Positions 34,226 through 44,308 of a DNA stretch of 64,000 bases are shown piece after piece. This stretch comes from Ailurus styani. Lineage: Eukaryota; Chordata; Mammalia; Carnivora; Ailuridae. The stretch spans positions 8,662,416 through 8,726,415 of the forward strand of contig LNAC01000003.1 of NCBI GenBank assembly GCA_002007465.1, in the 5' to 3' direction. The translations under genes were made by a program, and so were the position numbers. Under the pieces are notes generated by a model, which was given only the letters and a program-made list of their open reading frames with translations, was not told the origin of the DNA and searched no databases. The stretch's first letter is position 1, and each line of letters begins with the position of its first letter.

Positions 34226-34258
<33 letters not shown>

Positions 34259-34740
34259 AAGGATTTTTTCTTAAATTTTAATTCCAGAATAGTTAACATA
34301 CAGTTTTATATTAATTTCAAGTGTACAACGTAGTGATTCAACAATTCCATTCATCACCCCATGCTCATCACGACAAGTGCACTCCCTAATCCCCATCACT
34401 TATTTCACCCATTCCCATCCACCTCCCCTCTGGTAACCATCAGTTTGTTCTCTATAGTTAAGAGTCTGTTTCTTGGCTTGTCCCTCTCGCTCTCTCTTTT
34501 TTCCCTTTACTCGTTTGTTTTGTTTCTTAAATTCCATATGTGAGTGAAATCATATGGTATCTGTCTTTCTCTGACTTACTTCACTTAACATTATACTCTC
34601 TAGCTCATCCATATCTTTTCAAATGGTGAGAGTTCATTCTTTTTTATGGCTGAATAATGTTCCATTATATGGAATTCCATTATATAAAATTCCATATATA
34701 TAATTCCATATATAATTCTATTATATATATATATGTATAT
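34183..34740 (-). mobile_element. Younger L1 3' fragment with long poly-T
   Basis: A 73-base T run (34183-34255, one unresolved base at 34225) is the complement of the poly(A) tail. The carnivore L1 3' UTR follows ('CAAGTGTACAACGTAGTGATTC', 'TCTATAGTTAAGAGTCTG'), then the ORF2 end ('GGCTGAATAATGTTCC') grading into an AT-rich expansion at 34660-34740. Confidence 0.9.
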
Positions 34741-35070
34741 TTTTCAGCCTTTCTAAACTTTCTTAGTAGCTTTTCTAAACTTAGTAGCTTTTTTGTAAAC
34801 TTCTTAGAATTATCTATATAGAGGATAATGTTGCCTGCAAAAATTTTAACCTTTTCTTTTCCAATTTATGTGTCTTTCTATTTCTGGTCTTACTTCAGTG
34901 AGTAAACTCTCTGATACAATGGTGAATAGTGAATAGTGGTGTCTAGAGCAAACCTCTTGCCTTTTTGCCAGGATTATAGGGCAGTAGGACAAAACATTCA
35001 GTCTCTCACCATTAAGTAAGTTGTTAGTTGTAGATATTTGTCTCAGAAAAGAAGGGTTGTTTTCACACTG

Positions 35071-35275
35071 GAACAATCAATTATATAATATACCTTATTA
35101 ATAGAATAAAAGGACAAGAGCCTCATAAGTATCTCAGTAGATGCAGCTAAAAGAAAATCAGGGAAATAGAAAACAAAATAAAGAGTTTAAACAAAGGAAG
35201 AGGTGGAGGGGAAGCTACTTTACGTAAAGTGATGAAAACAAGCTTCTCTGAGGAAATGACATTAAAACTGATATC
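35071..35275. other. Unique DNA
   Basis: Short unique piece between the old L1 and the next SINE. Confidence 0.4.
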
Positions 35276-35290
35276 TAAACAACCTGATGG

Positions 35291-35520
35291 GGCGCCTGGG
35301 TGGCTCAGTGGGTTAAAGCCGCTGCCTTCAGCTCAGGTCATGATCCCAGGGTCCTGGGATCGAGGCCCACATCGGGCTCTCTGCTCTGCGGGGAGCCTGC
35401 TTCCTCTTCTCTCCTCTCTCTCTGCCTGCCTCTCTGCCTACTTGTAATCTCTCTCTCTGTGTCAAATGAATAAATAAAATCTTTAAAAAATAATAAAAAT
35501 TAAAAAAAAATAAAAAAAAG
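35291..35520 (+). mobile_element. Young CAN SINE with 15 bp TSD
   Basis: Complete GTGGGTTAAAGCC-type copy with a long A-rich tail. TAAACAACCTGATGG at 35276-35290 is repeated at 35521-35535. Confidence 0.97.
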
Positions 35521-35535
35521 TAAACAACCTGATGG

Positions 35536-36269
35536 TTCTAATCAGACAAAGAGAACATACAGTGAAGCGTAGTTCAGCACCTGGCATTGTGCTTGTCTTG
35601 TTCACTTCATAATTCTGACACCTAGCACAGTGCCTAGCCCCCTAAAATTTGTTCAGCTTAACAGATAGATACTTGAGTGTCTTGTTTTCTTAGCCTCACA
35701 TTCATTTTACCATATCTGTCATTAAATATTATTTGAAATTATGTATTTTGATGATCACATAATATTCTACAGAAATATTTCTATAATTATAATAGTTATT
35801 TAAATGCTTTCTTATTCATAGAAATGCTTCCTATCTTCATCACCCAAAACATCTGGCAAATTCAGTCCACTGACTTGGATTTAAGACTGATTTACTAATT
35901 TATTAATATAAGACAGTTTTAAGATATTAATCTGTGAGAGTTTCTTTAATATTATCTTTTGCTAACTTTTATTTAAATATTCTTTTAATTTATCTTTCAT
36001 GTGATCATGTTGGCTCGAAAGGGTTAGAGCAGTGCTTTAATAGAGACTAGTCATTAAACTGTTCTAGAATGTGGCAAAATATCAGACACAAATTGTGGGC
36101 TCTGAATATTTTCTCTTTACATGGAAAGTATAGACTCATGAACTTCATATACCATTGCCAAACGTTTTGTACTACCTGAACTGAGACCACTGTAGGTGGG
36201 TTACAATAGAGAAAAGTCAGATTTCTGTTCCAGAGAACTGCCAAGGCCCCATCTTTGTTGCAAATAAAA
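35536..36269. other. Unique DNA, small L2/MIR scrap
   Basis: 'CACCTGGCATTGTGCTTG' and 'CACCTAGCACAGTGCCTAGCC' (35579-35640) hint at an L2 3' UTR remnant. Otherwise nothing is recognised. Confidence 0.4.
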
Positions 36270-36455
36270 TATACCAGAGTTTGAATTCCACTTTAAGCTT
36301 TTACTGGCATTTTGATTTGGGGCAACTTAAACTCAGGTTCCTCATCTGTAAGTGGGGTTGATAGTGGTCATCTCATAAGGTTGTTTTAAAGATCATGTAT
36401 ATAAAGAGGTCAGTGGAGTGTCTGATACACACTAAGTGCCCAGAAAACAAGGGCT
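36270..36455 (+). mobile_element. MIR SINE
   Basis: 'GGGGCAACTTAAACTCAGGTTCCTCATCTGTAAG' and 'CTCATAAGGTTGTTTTAAAGATC' match the MIR core and 3' part. Confidence 0.85.
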
Positions 36456-37139
36456 ACCATTAACTACCTTTTAAGTCTCTGGCAGTCCTGGGAGTGTTGG
36501 TAGGAATGCTAGCTCTAAGGGTTCCTCATGCTTCAAGGCTTCATTAGCAGATGCTGACCAGCTTGTTAATAATGTGCCTCTGAAGATGTTTACTGATATT
36601 TTTGTGAGGAATTGGTCATTTTCTTTACTGAGTATACTTGGAGTCGTCTGGAGACTGTTTCTTGTCTACACATGTCCCAAAAAAGATTTGGCCCCAAAGG
36701 TGATATTTTAAAGTACCATTAAGTTAGATTTTTTGGCATCAACTTGTAAGTCACTGTTCGTAGCATTCATAAATATATGTATATAGTTATGGTTACTTTC
36801 TTTTACCCACTTTAAAATAAAAGGTAATATATTTCCTTTATTTTTCAAGAAGGAAAGAATTGCAACTGAAAACTAAATGATTAAATTCTACTTGAATTTC
36901 AGAGCTTTAGTAGGTAATGTTGACAAGGGGCAGATGAGGTTTCCAGCTTATAGCTTCTGAGGACGGGCCCTGGGGATTTAGGAACTCCCTAAGGCCCCCA
37001 GCAGATTCTAATAGGAATACTAATACGATTGCAAATATGGTTATTTTTAAATTCACATAAAGATCACTGTCTTCTAGTTATAAATAATCAGAAGTGATTG
37101 TTCCCTATTCCTCTTAGAATTCCTATCAGAATTTATAGT
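36456..37139. other. Unique DNA
   Basis: Nothing confident. 36955-37015 ('CTGAGGACGGGCCCTGGGG...CCCCCAGCAGATTC') may be a decayed MER5-like DNA element. Confidence 0.35.
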
Positions 37140-37335
37140 CAAAGCTCAATTTAAATCCAAGATTTGTAGTTTTGGGACACAACACTTAACTGGCTTTGCT
37201 CATTGTCTGTTTCCCCTCTATAAAATGGGACAATGCCTTCTCTGCTTGTTTCACTGAGTTATGAAGATCAAATGAGGTCATGCCCATGAAAGTGCTTTGT
37301 AAAGCACGTAGCTTACTAATTATTATTTCAGTTTA
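37140..37335 (+). mobile_element. MIR SINE
   Basis: 'TTTCCCCTCTATAAAATGGGAC', 'GTTATGAAGATCAAATGAGG' and 'AAAGTGCTTTGTAAAGCACG' identify a MIR. Its segment 37196-37270 has a second copy at 38275-38349. Confidence 0.88.
37196..37270 (+). repeat. 75 bp segment duplicated 1,079 bp downstream (source copy)
   Basis: This part of the MIR is repeated at 38275-38349 with a single mismatch (A at 37220, G at 38299). Because it is continuous with MIR sequence here, this is the source copy. Confidence 0.97.
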
Positions 37336-37464
37336 TCCTGTCAGACCTGCCCTTTTCTCATGACTGTTTGGTAGGTCACTGGTGGAGGTGACATGATAGC
37401 TCAGAGCTCTGTAATGGGCACCAGCTCTGAGGACTCTTTTACTTGTACTAGGGAGTGGACAGTT

Positions 37465-37960
37465 GTAGATTGTTGGTATTTTTATCCTTTAATTCGTTTT
37501 ATTTATTACCAAAGTAATACGTGTTTATTATAAGAAAAAAAGAAACTAGGGACTATAAATCAGCAAAAAGAAAGAATAAAAATTACCTCTAAATGCAGAA
37601 ATAATTGCTACATTTATTTTCATATACTTTTGAAACAAATTCAACTATACTGAACATAATGCCCTGTTTCCTATTTTTATCACTTACTATATGTTATATG
37701 GAATGGTAGCCTATAATTTTTTATATGTTAGTGGCTACATAGTATCCCACCATGTAATATGCCAGAGTTTATTAAACTTGTCCCAAATTTGTTATTTTGA
37801 CATTTAATGGCTGTTTTCAATTTTTATTTTTTTTACTATTAGAAATAATGTACATTGTCACATCCTTATGGCTGAATACTTGTATATGTCCTCATTTTTT
37901 TTCTCATTAGGATAAATCCTAGACTTGGGATTGCTACACCAAGGGCACACAACATTTGAA
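37465..37960 (-). mobile_element. Ancient L1-type LINE fragment
   Basis: 'AAAGTAATACGTGTTTATTATAAG', 'CTACATAGTATCCCACCATG', 'TTAATGGCTGTTTTC' and 'CATTAGGATAAATCCTAGAC' match the common old L1 block in the minus orientation. Confidence 0.65.
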
Positions 37961-37974
37961 GTAATTTAATATTT

Positions 37975-38590
37975 TGTAGCTTTATTGAGTTATAATTGAC
38001 ATCTAATAAACTGTACATGTTTAAGGTTTACAGTTTGATTGATTTTGAATATGTATATACCCATGTATAACACAGTTAAAGTAATGTCCTTTTGTAATCC
38101 CTCCTTCCTGACCTCCCCTCGATCCCCAGATAACCACTTCCTTCTCACCCCTCGATCCCCAGGTAACCACTGGAAGGTTTTCTTTCCCTGTGGATAACTT
38201 TGCATTTTCTACAGTTTTTGCAGATGGAATTACACACTATGTATTCATTTTTGTCTGGCTTCCTCATTTTTGTCTTGCTCATTGTCTGTTTCCCCTCTGT
38301 AAAATGGGACAATGCCTTCTCTGCTTGTTTCACTGAGTTATGAAGATCAGATCTTGCACTCAGCATAATTATTTTGAAACTCATCCATGCTGTTGTTTCT
38401 ATCAATTGTGTATCCTTTTTTGTTGCTGAGTAGTAAATATTCCACTATATGGGTATATCATAATTCATTTACCTACTGATAGGCATTTGAGTCGTTTCCA
38501 GTTTTTGGCTTTTTAAAATAAAGCTGCTTTGGAGATTGGTGTACGAGTCTGTCTCTGGACATAAGGCATTTGATATTTATTACAAATTTT
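37975..38590 (-). mobile_element. Old L1 3' end with an internal templated insertion
   Basis: Begins with the complemented L1 3' end 'GCTTTATTGAGTTATAATTGAC'. A 24-base repeat (38115-38138 and 38148-38171, one mismatch) lies in the UTR part. ORF2 blocks 'GTATTCATTTTTGTCTGGC' and 'GCATAATTATTTTGAAACTCATCC' are separated by the foreign 75 bp segment 38275-38349. Confidence 0.88.
38275..38349 (+). repeat. 75 bp inserted copy of a MIR segment
   Basis: Identical to 37196-37270 except for one base. It interrupts L1 sequence that should read straight from 'GGCTTC' into 'ACTCAGCATAATTATT', so this is the inserted copy. It lacks an A tail and a TSD. Confidence 0.95.
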
Positions 38591-39008
38591 GTGCTGGAAG
38601 GTTGCATAGGTAGTATTTTATAACAAAAAGCTTAATATGAACATCTACTCTTCCTTTGTAGTTTTTTTTTTTTTTTTTTTTTTTTTTGAAGTATACCTTT
38701 GGTGGGAGGATTTAGAATTTTTAGATGTAACTTAATTGGATTAATTTGACAGAAATTTGAAATTAACAGAGGTTAACAAGCACATCCTAGCAACTATAAA
38801 CCTTGTTCAGTTTGTTGTCTTGAAACATCTACTTTGATAAACTGTATTGTCTAGAAAGCAAAAGTTACGTAGTTTCCTTTAATGAATGATTCATATTTCA
38901 CAAAACCATATTTCTCTGTTAAATGACTACTTCTGCATTGAACTTGAACAAGAAAAGATACTGGGAAAAGTTTACAGACTCCAGAATCTGGTTTTCCTCT
39001 TCCTCAGG
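38591..39008. other. Unique DNA with a poly-T run
   Basis: A T run of about 27 (38661-38687) is the only repeat. The right end leads into the candidate exon. Confidence 0.5.
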
Positions 39009-39118
39009 TGCACACTCGACCAGAGGAGGAACGGGGAATCTAAAGACTCCAGATGACATCAGAACCGCTTTTCAACAGCCTTCTCCATTTCCTTTCTCAG
39101 AGAGTGGAGGCAGATGGT
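39009..39118 (+). CDS. Candidate internal coding exon, protein not identified
   Basis: What is seen: a strong pyrimidine tract and acceptor (GGTTTTCCTCTTCCTCAG ending at 39008), then about 110 bases and the donor GATG|GTGAGA. Only one of three frames is open, with residues including TPDDIRTAFQQPSPFPFSE and a Ser/Gly-rich end. The segment is richer in GC and CpG than its surroundings and is not a repeat. It would start in phase 1 and end in phase 2. What is inferred: an internal exon of a plus-strand gene, possibly from a flexible linker, with large introns on both sides. I do not recognise the protein. Its phase does not follow directly from the candidate at 8516-8597, so a further exon would be needed or one of the two is false. 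Confidence 0.42.
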
Positions 39119-41097
39119 GAGAATATTTTTCCTGACTTCCTAAAGCTTAATCATGGTGATTTTAATATATTTTGGAGAATCCTTTCTTAGTGATAAATTA
39201 GCTTGTAATTCATGTTTTGTAACAAGACATAACAGGTTTATGTTTTATATTTTATCTGTGCAAATTATTTTATTAGGCACAATGTGGTTTAAAACAAAAA
39301 AAGTCAATAGTGAATAAGATACAATCTTAAGGAACTTGCAGAGAAAGGATAAATATAGATAAATAAATTTAATCAAGCGGTAGAAAGAGCTTAAATGCCA
39401 TAAGAAAGACAGAAAAAATATTCTTCAGAATTCAAAGGTGTAGATTACTTCTGGAGAGGGAGACTCGGAAGTTTGAAATCAGAAATACTGTTTGTGTCGA
39501 TGATACTTAATTTGTTTTTACCAAAAACCAGAGAAAATGAACAGTTAATATAAAACCTGAAATAGCAATCTGATTTCAGATAAAAAGTTAATTATTGTTT
39601 TGAGGAAAAATAGAAGCATGTTTGGTTATTGTGGGTTTATTATAGTCTAAGTCAATGATTACATTTTGAATTAGATAAAATGCTTACCTCTTATAAGGGA
39701 AATAGTATATTAGCGTTTCTGAGAAGTGATAATATAGTCTGATTAAATTAACACAAGTAGGTGGACAGTACAACAGAAAGAGATGGGTGAGTGGTTAATT
39801 CTGCATGGATTAACACTCCTGTTATCTAGTAGAGCTACAACCTAAATGAATTTGTCATGTCTTAAGCTCTTGGACTTTGTGCTGCTTACGCCTGGGCAGA
39901 GAAGCACTCCAAATAAACTGGGAAAGGACATAGTGATTAATTATTGCGCTCATCATTAGTTGTGAAGAGTTCACTTTCAATTAGCTAGCTGAAAACTCTT
40001 GTTAGAAGAAAGCCGATAGGATATCCTGAACTTCATGGTGTTTTAATGGACCCTGATGTTTCTAAAGGGGGATGGCAACTTTGGGCCAAATTTTTTCCTT
40101 ATCTAAGGTGTCATATGGTTGGGATAGTAATAATACAAATTCCTTTTTCTCTACTGTTCTGATTATATTCAGAAAACCTAGTGATTAGGTTATTTAATCA
40201 TTCTACTTATTTCTTATTTTAATCATTGTTTCTTCTTGTAGTTTAAGCAAGAAAATCTCTAAAACATTTCTTTACTAAAAATTACAATTACTGATAATTA
40301 TTTGGTTGCTAGTCATTCGTCACATATTCACATACAATTTTTTTCCCCCTAAGTTGAGATTTTAAATCAACCAGACTTTTATTTGGTAAATGCTGAGTTC
40401 TTTCATTCAGGTATAATTATGTGTTAATGACTGATAGTCTGAAATCTGTTTTTATATTTGGTGAACATAGTTGTTACTGCGCCCCAATTCCCAACTTTTA
40501 ATTTCGTTAAAATGAAAATTATAATCATGCATATTCTTGTGACCTGCAAGATATAATTAGTTTGTTGTTGTTCTTAATTTGTCAACGCCTTTGTTTTACC
40601 AAGTACCAACCACCACTTATGACAGTTGGATAAATAAATCATAGATAGCCAGCTGGCAAATTTACATAGCCAATAAGTTGTCCTTGAAAAATGGTCAAAT
40701 TTAGATCTTTCTCCCAGATAGAAAAGACAGATTATTTAGAATGTACAATGAATAGTCTGGAAAGCATATAAAAGTGAGCCATTTGTGATTAACATTTATG
40801 TATTTTTAAATTTTTTTCAAGATTTAAAAATGAATGTGTTAAGTCTGTGTTTTCTAAATTTTGTTTTGAATGAGACTCCATGGTCAAATAAATTTGGGAG
40901 AAGTAGTCATTATATAAAATATCTTTTCAGTCAGCATTGTATTAGCCAGCCATTGGATTCTCAGTTTCCAAAAGGAGGGCCTTATATAGACTAGTATTTG
41001 ATAGAAAAACAGTTGAAGACTCTGAATTAATATATTCCATGAGGTTTCACTATAGTTTGTCTGTCACACAGCTACACTCCAGGAACAGGTACGCCAC
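39119..41097. other. Unique AT-rich DNA
   Basis: No recognisable repeats or exons. This would be intron if the preceding exon is real. Confidence 0.4.
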
Positions 41098-41289
41098 TTT
41101 TTTTTTTTTTTTTTAAAGAGGGAGAGAGAAGGGGGAGGAGAGAAGGGAGAGGGAGAGAGAGAATATCAAGCAGACACCACACCCAGCATGGGAGCCCTAT
41201 ACGGGGCTCAGTCTCATGACCCTGAGATCATGACCTGAGCCAGAATCAAGTGTTGGACGCTTAACCCACTGAGCCACCCAGAAGTCCCA
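41098..41289 (-). mobile_element. CAN SINE, older copy
   Basis: T run 41098-41114, a GA-rich tail region, 'GACCCTGAGATCATGACCTGAGCC' and the head complement 'ACTGAGCCACCCAG' near 41270. No clear TSD. Confidence 0.93.
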
Positions 41290-41989
41290 GTACATCATAT
41301 TTTTTAACTAGAGTAATGTTCTGAATGAGAGGCCGAAAAGGGTGATTAGGAAAAAAGGAGAAGAATTTGATTAAATGAATATTGCAAACCATATAAAGCA
41401 TGAAGTGTTTGTAAAGCTTCTCAGTGCCTTAGGCCAGATTTCCTTTGCTCACTTGTCAGCTCCTTCTTTTGAATAAAAAAAGTAATCATCCCATATAACT
41501 AATAAAATAAAATCACCCTTTTTTGTGTTTTTTAGAACTCCATATACTTTCTGTGTTCTGTTTATTTCAGAGTGCAGCAGTTATTAGCTGATTTTGGCAA
41601 GTACTGATAATATAAAAAACAGTGACTATCTCAGGTAGAATTAAATAATTAACCATAAATCAGTTTAGCTTAAACACTTGAATATACTCATTTTCTCACT
41701 AAGTAGAGTTTTTATTGTTATATTTCATGAGTTCTTACCGGGAAGAGTTCTTTAATGTATATTTTTTTCCTAGTTCGATTACATTGTTGATAACTATTTC
41801 AACACACGTTTTAAGTGCTAAAACTTTTCTTTCAGATATAGAAGTGTCTGTATGAAGAGACAATGGCCAGTGACTCAATTGGTTCTAACAGATTGGGTCA
41901 CCAGGTTGGTAAAGTGAGTCTAGTCATCTCCATGAAATGCCTTCCCCAAACTTTATAAAACATTTCTTAAAGTAATGTTTTTAATTTAA
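41290..41989. other. Unique DNA; weak splice-like segments
   Basis: Two acceptor-like sites (TTTATTTCAG ending at 41574; CTTTTCTTTCAG ending at 41835) occur here. The second precedes a 73-base segment with one open frame and a GTAAAGT donor at 41909. Joining it to 39118 would create a stop, so it is not called. Confidence 0.3.
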
Positions 41990-42004
41990 GAAATAATACT
42001 TTGA

Positions 42005-42140
42005 GAGGCACCTGAGTGGCTCAGTCAGTTAAGCATCTGGCTCTTGATCTTAGCTCAGGTCTCGATCTCAGGGTCCTGAGTTCAAGCCCCCCCTCCCCAC
42101 CCAGCGTGGAGCCTACTTAAGAGAGAAAGAAAAAAAAAAG
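42005..42140 (+). mobile_element. CAN SINE, older copy with 15 bp TSD
   Basis: Head 'GGCACCTGAGTGGCTCAG' and a shortened 3' part. GAAATAATACTTTGA (41990-42004) is matched by 42141-42155 with one difference. Confidence 0.93.
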
Positions 42141-42155
42141 GAAATAACACTTTGA

Positions 42156-42654
42156 AAAAGTATTTAAACTCCTACACAAGGTAATCAGTTGAGAAATGGT
42201 ACTGGTGAAACCAAAATCAATCCAGAATCTAAGTGTTATTTTAGTTGGAATTAATTCCCATAAACTAAGTTGGCTTCCTCAGCTGATGTTTCCCTAGCTT
42301 TGTGGACAACCTGGACAAGAAAATTTGGATGATTGGTTCAAATAAAGCATTAATTTCCAACATGGCTTCTACCTACTCTTTAATTTCCTTTCCGACAGCC
42401 AGCATCTTGTCTCAGAGTGTATTTCTTATCTGGAATGCTTGTGCTGGAAGCCTCCTTACTTATGCCTTTGTCTCCACAACCACCATATTTTCCTAAAACT
42501 TCCAATTAGCTCTGTTACTACTCTGATAAAATAATTCAGTGATCCCAATGGTGTAACGAGCATAGGAAAGTAACAGGCCTTCCTTAATCCTAATTCACTG
42601 TTACAATGGGAACCATTAAGATAAGTAACATTTTGTTGAACTTAGTGTCATTAA
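42156..42654. other. Unique DNA
   Basis: Nothing recognised. The short frame 42302-42496 lacks splice context. Confidence 0.4.
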
Positions 42655-42670
42655 AGAATTGACTTTTTTA

Positions 42671-42876
42671 TTTATTTATTTATTTATTTTTAAAGATTTT
42701 TTCTTCATTTGTTTGACAAAGAGAGATTACAAGTAGGCAGAGAGGCAGGCAGAGAGAGGAGGAAGCAGGATCCCCGCTGAGCAGGGAGCCCGATGTGGGC
42801 CTCGATCCCAGGACCCTGAGATCATGACCTGAGCCGAAGGCAGAGGCCTTCACCCACTGAGCCACCCAGGCGCCCT
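42671..42876 (-). mobile_element. Young CAN SINE with 16 bp TSD
   Basis: Complete minus-strand copy. AGAATTGACTTTTTTA is at 42655-42670 and 42877-42892. It is the last CAN SINE before a 14.7 kb SINE-free stretch. Confidence 0.97.
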
Positions 42877-43359
42877 AGAATTGACTTTTTTAAAGTCTTT
42901 TACTTAGTACCTTAATTGATAGAACTAACATCATTTTGAGAGGAAAAGTCCACACTATACCAAGCCTCCATGTCAACTCAGGTTTTTTCTCTCCCATGAA
43001 AGTTTTCAAATGGAATAATTAAAATAATTTTAAAATGTCTTGGTAAGACATTCTCAAAGTATCTGTGGTGAAGGACCAGTTTTTGTTTTCACTTCATTTT
43101 TTTTTAACAAATCACTTTTATTATATTTTTAAAAAGCTGCTATCTACGACAGATTGGAAATTAAGAAAAAGGCATACAAATTACAAGTCCAGATTTTTCG
43201 TCATTGAATTCAACTGATTATCAAATTACATTATCAAATTCTATAAAACTTCTACGTTACTCACAATTTCTGTTCTTTGAACAGAATTCAGTTGTCTGTT
43301 ACTGGAAACTTTAAGTTTCTAAAACATCTGTGTGCTGTTGCTTTTTCCCTGCTGGGACT

Positions 43360-43700
43360 GATGCTCCTCCCCTGCTTGAAGAGTGCTCTTTAACTTCTGT
43401 TCCATTTGGCAAAGCCTTGATTTTTGCTAGTCAATTCACATGCCACCTCCGTGGCAGAGTGCCTTCACCAACAAACATGTTCCCTGCCTGTCTTCTTCCC
43501 AAGAATTTGCCCTTCCATGCTCTTTTCACTTTATGCATGCCTTTTCTTATACTATTATCTCACTATGTTGTGAATTATATTTTTCCTGACAGGGGTGAGC
43601 CTACTAAGGGCCAGTTTAATCACTTAGTTATGCTTCTATCTTCAGCTCTCAGCACATAGCAGCTTCTTTATAAATATTTGTGAATTTGTTACTTCTGGTG
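43360..43700 (+). mobile_element. L2 LINE 3' UTR fragment
   Basis: 'CATGCCACCTCCGTGGCAGAGTGCC', 'TTCCTGACAGGGGTGAGCC', 'TCTCAGCACATAGCAGC' and 'TATAAATATTTGTGAATTTG' follow L2 order. The 109-codon frame inside it is chance. Confidence 0.75.
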
Positions 43701-43948
43701 TGGTGAATTCAGAAGAATAGCGGCTGTGCAAAGGTGGTAGATATTTCGTATCATCTTTAGCTTACTAATTTTCTTTTTTAAAAGGTCATTTTTTTCTTTC
43801 CCCTACCCAGGCCTTTGAGACATTTCTGCATAGAGAACAGTATTTATCTGGCATAGTTATAGCACAAATTTTTGAAAATTAGAAAGTAGAGATTTCGTTT
43901 GAAGATTAAAACCAAGATGGAAGTTCTTGACTCTATTACAGTAGGCTA

Positions 43949-44308
43949 GCAACAGCTCTCAAACTTTTCAGTCTCAGCACTCCTTCAGACTCTTAAATTA
44001 TTGAAAACCCAAGAGAGCTTTTCTTTATGGGGGTCACATCAACCTATATTTTACCATACTAGAAATTAAAACTGATGAAATTTGTAAAACACAGGAATAT
44101 ACAAGGCTACAGTCCATGAGAAATTAACACCTTAGCCATGACACATCACATGGCATCTGGACAACACCGTTGTACACTCACGAGAGAGAGAGAGAGAGAC
44201 AGAACAGGTGTCAGGTTAGTATTATGAAGGTAGTTTTGACCTCATGTGCCTCCTAAATGGATCATGGAGACTCTTGGGGTCCCTGGACCACGGTTTAAGA
44301 AATTCTGC
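43949..44308. mobile_element. Probable hAT-type DNA transposon remnant
   Basis: The ends CAACAGCTCTCAAAC and GTTTAAGAAATTCTGC are roughly inverted. The inner 'AATTATTGAAAACCCAAGAGAGC', 'ACTAGAAATTAAAACTGATG' and 'GGGGTCCCTGGACCACGG' resemble a known Charlie-like family. A GA run (44183-44199) interrupts it. Confidence 0.55.

Larger units (their letters stand above)
32580..35070 (-). mobile_element. Old L1, interrupted by a younger L1
   Basis: Starts with the complemented 3' end 'TTATTGAGGTATAGTTCACATAC' and runs through ORF2 (e.g. 'TGAAATTGCTGGGTCATGTGG', 'TTCCAAAGTGGCTGTGCC') to about 34182. It resumes near 34745 with ORF2 sequence further 5' ('GGATAATGTTGCCTGC', 'GGTGAATAGTGAATAGTGGTG'). 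The young L1 34183-34740 separates the parts, and some old L1 sequence appears to be missing at the junction. Confidence 0.85.

Noticed and set aside
41575..41610. Acceptor-like site followed by a short frame ending in TGA (reads QQLLADFGKY)
   Set aside because: It is too short and has no polyadenylation signal nearby to support a terminal exon.
41836..41908. Possible third exon (acceptor CTTTTCTTTCAG, donor GTAAAGT, 24 open codons)
   Set aside because: Direct joining to the 39009-39118 candidate makes a TGA at the junction. The frame is short enough to be open by chance, and composition is ordinary.
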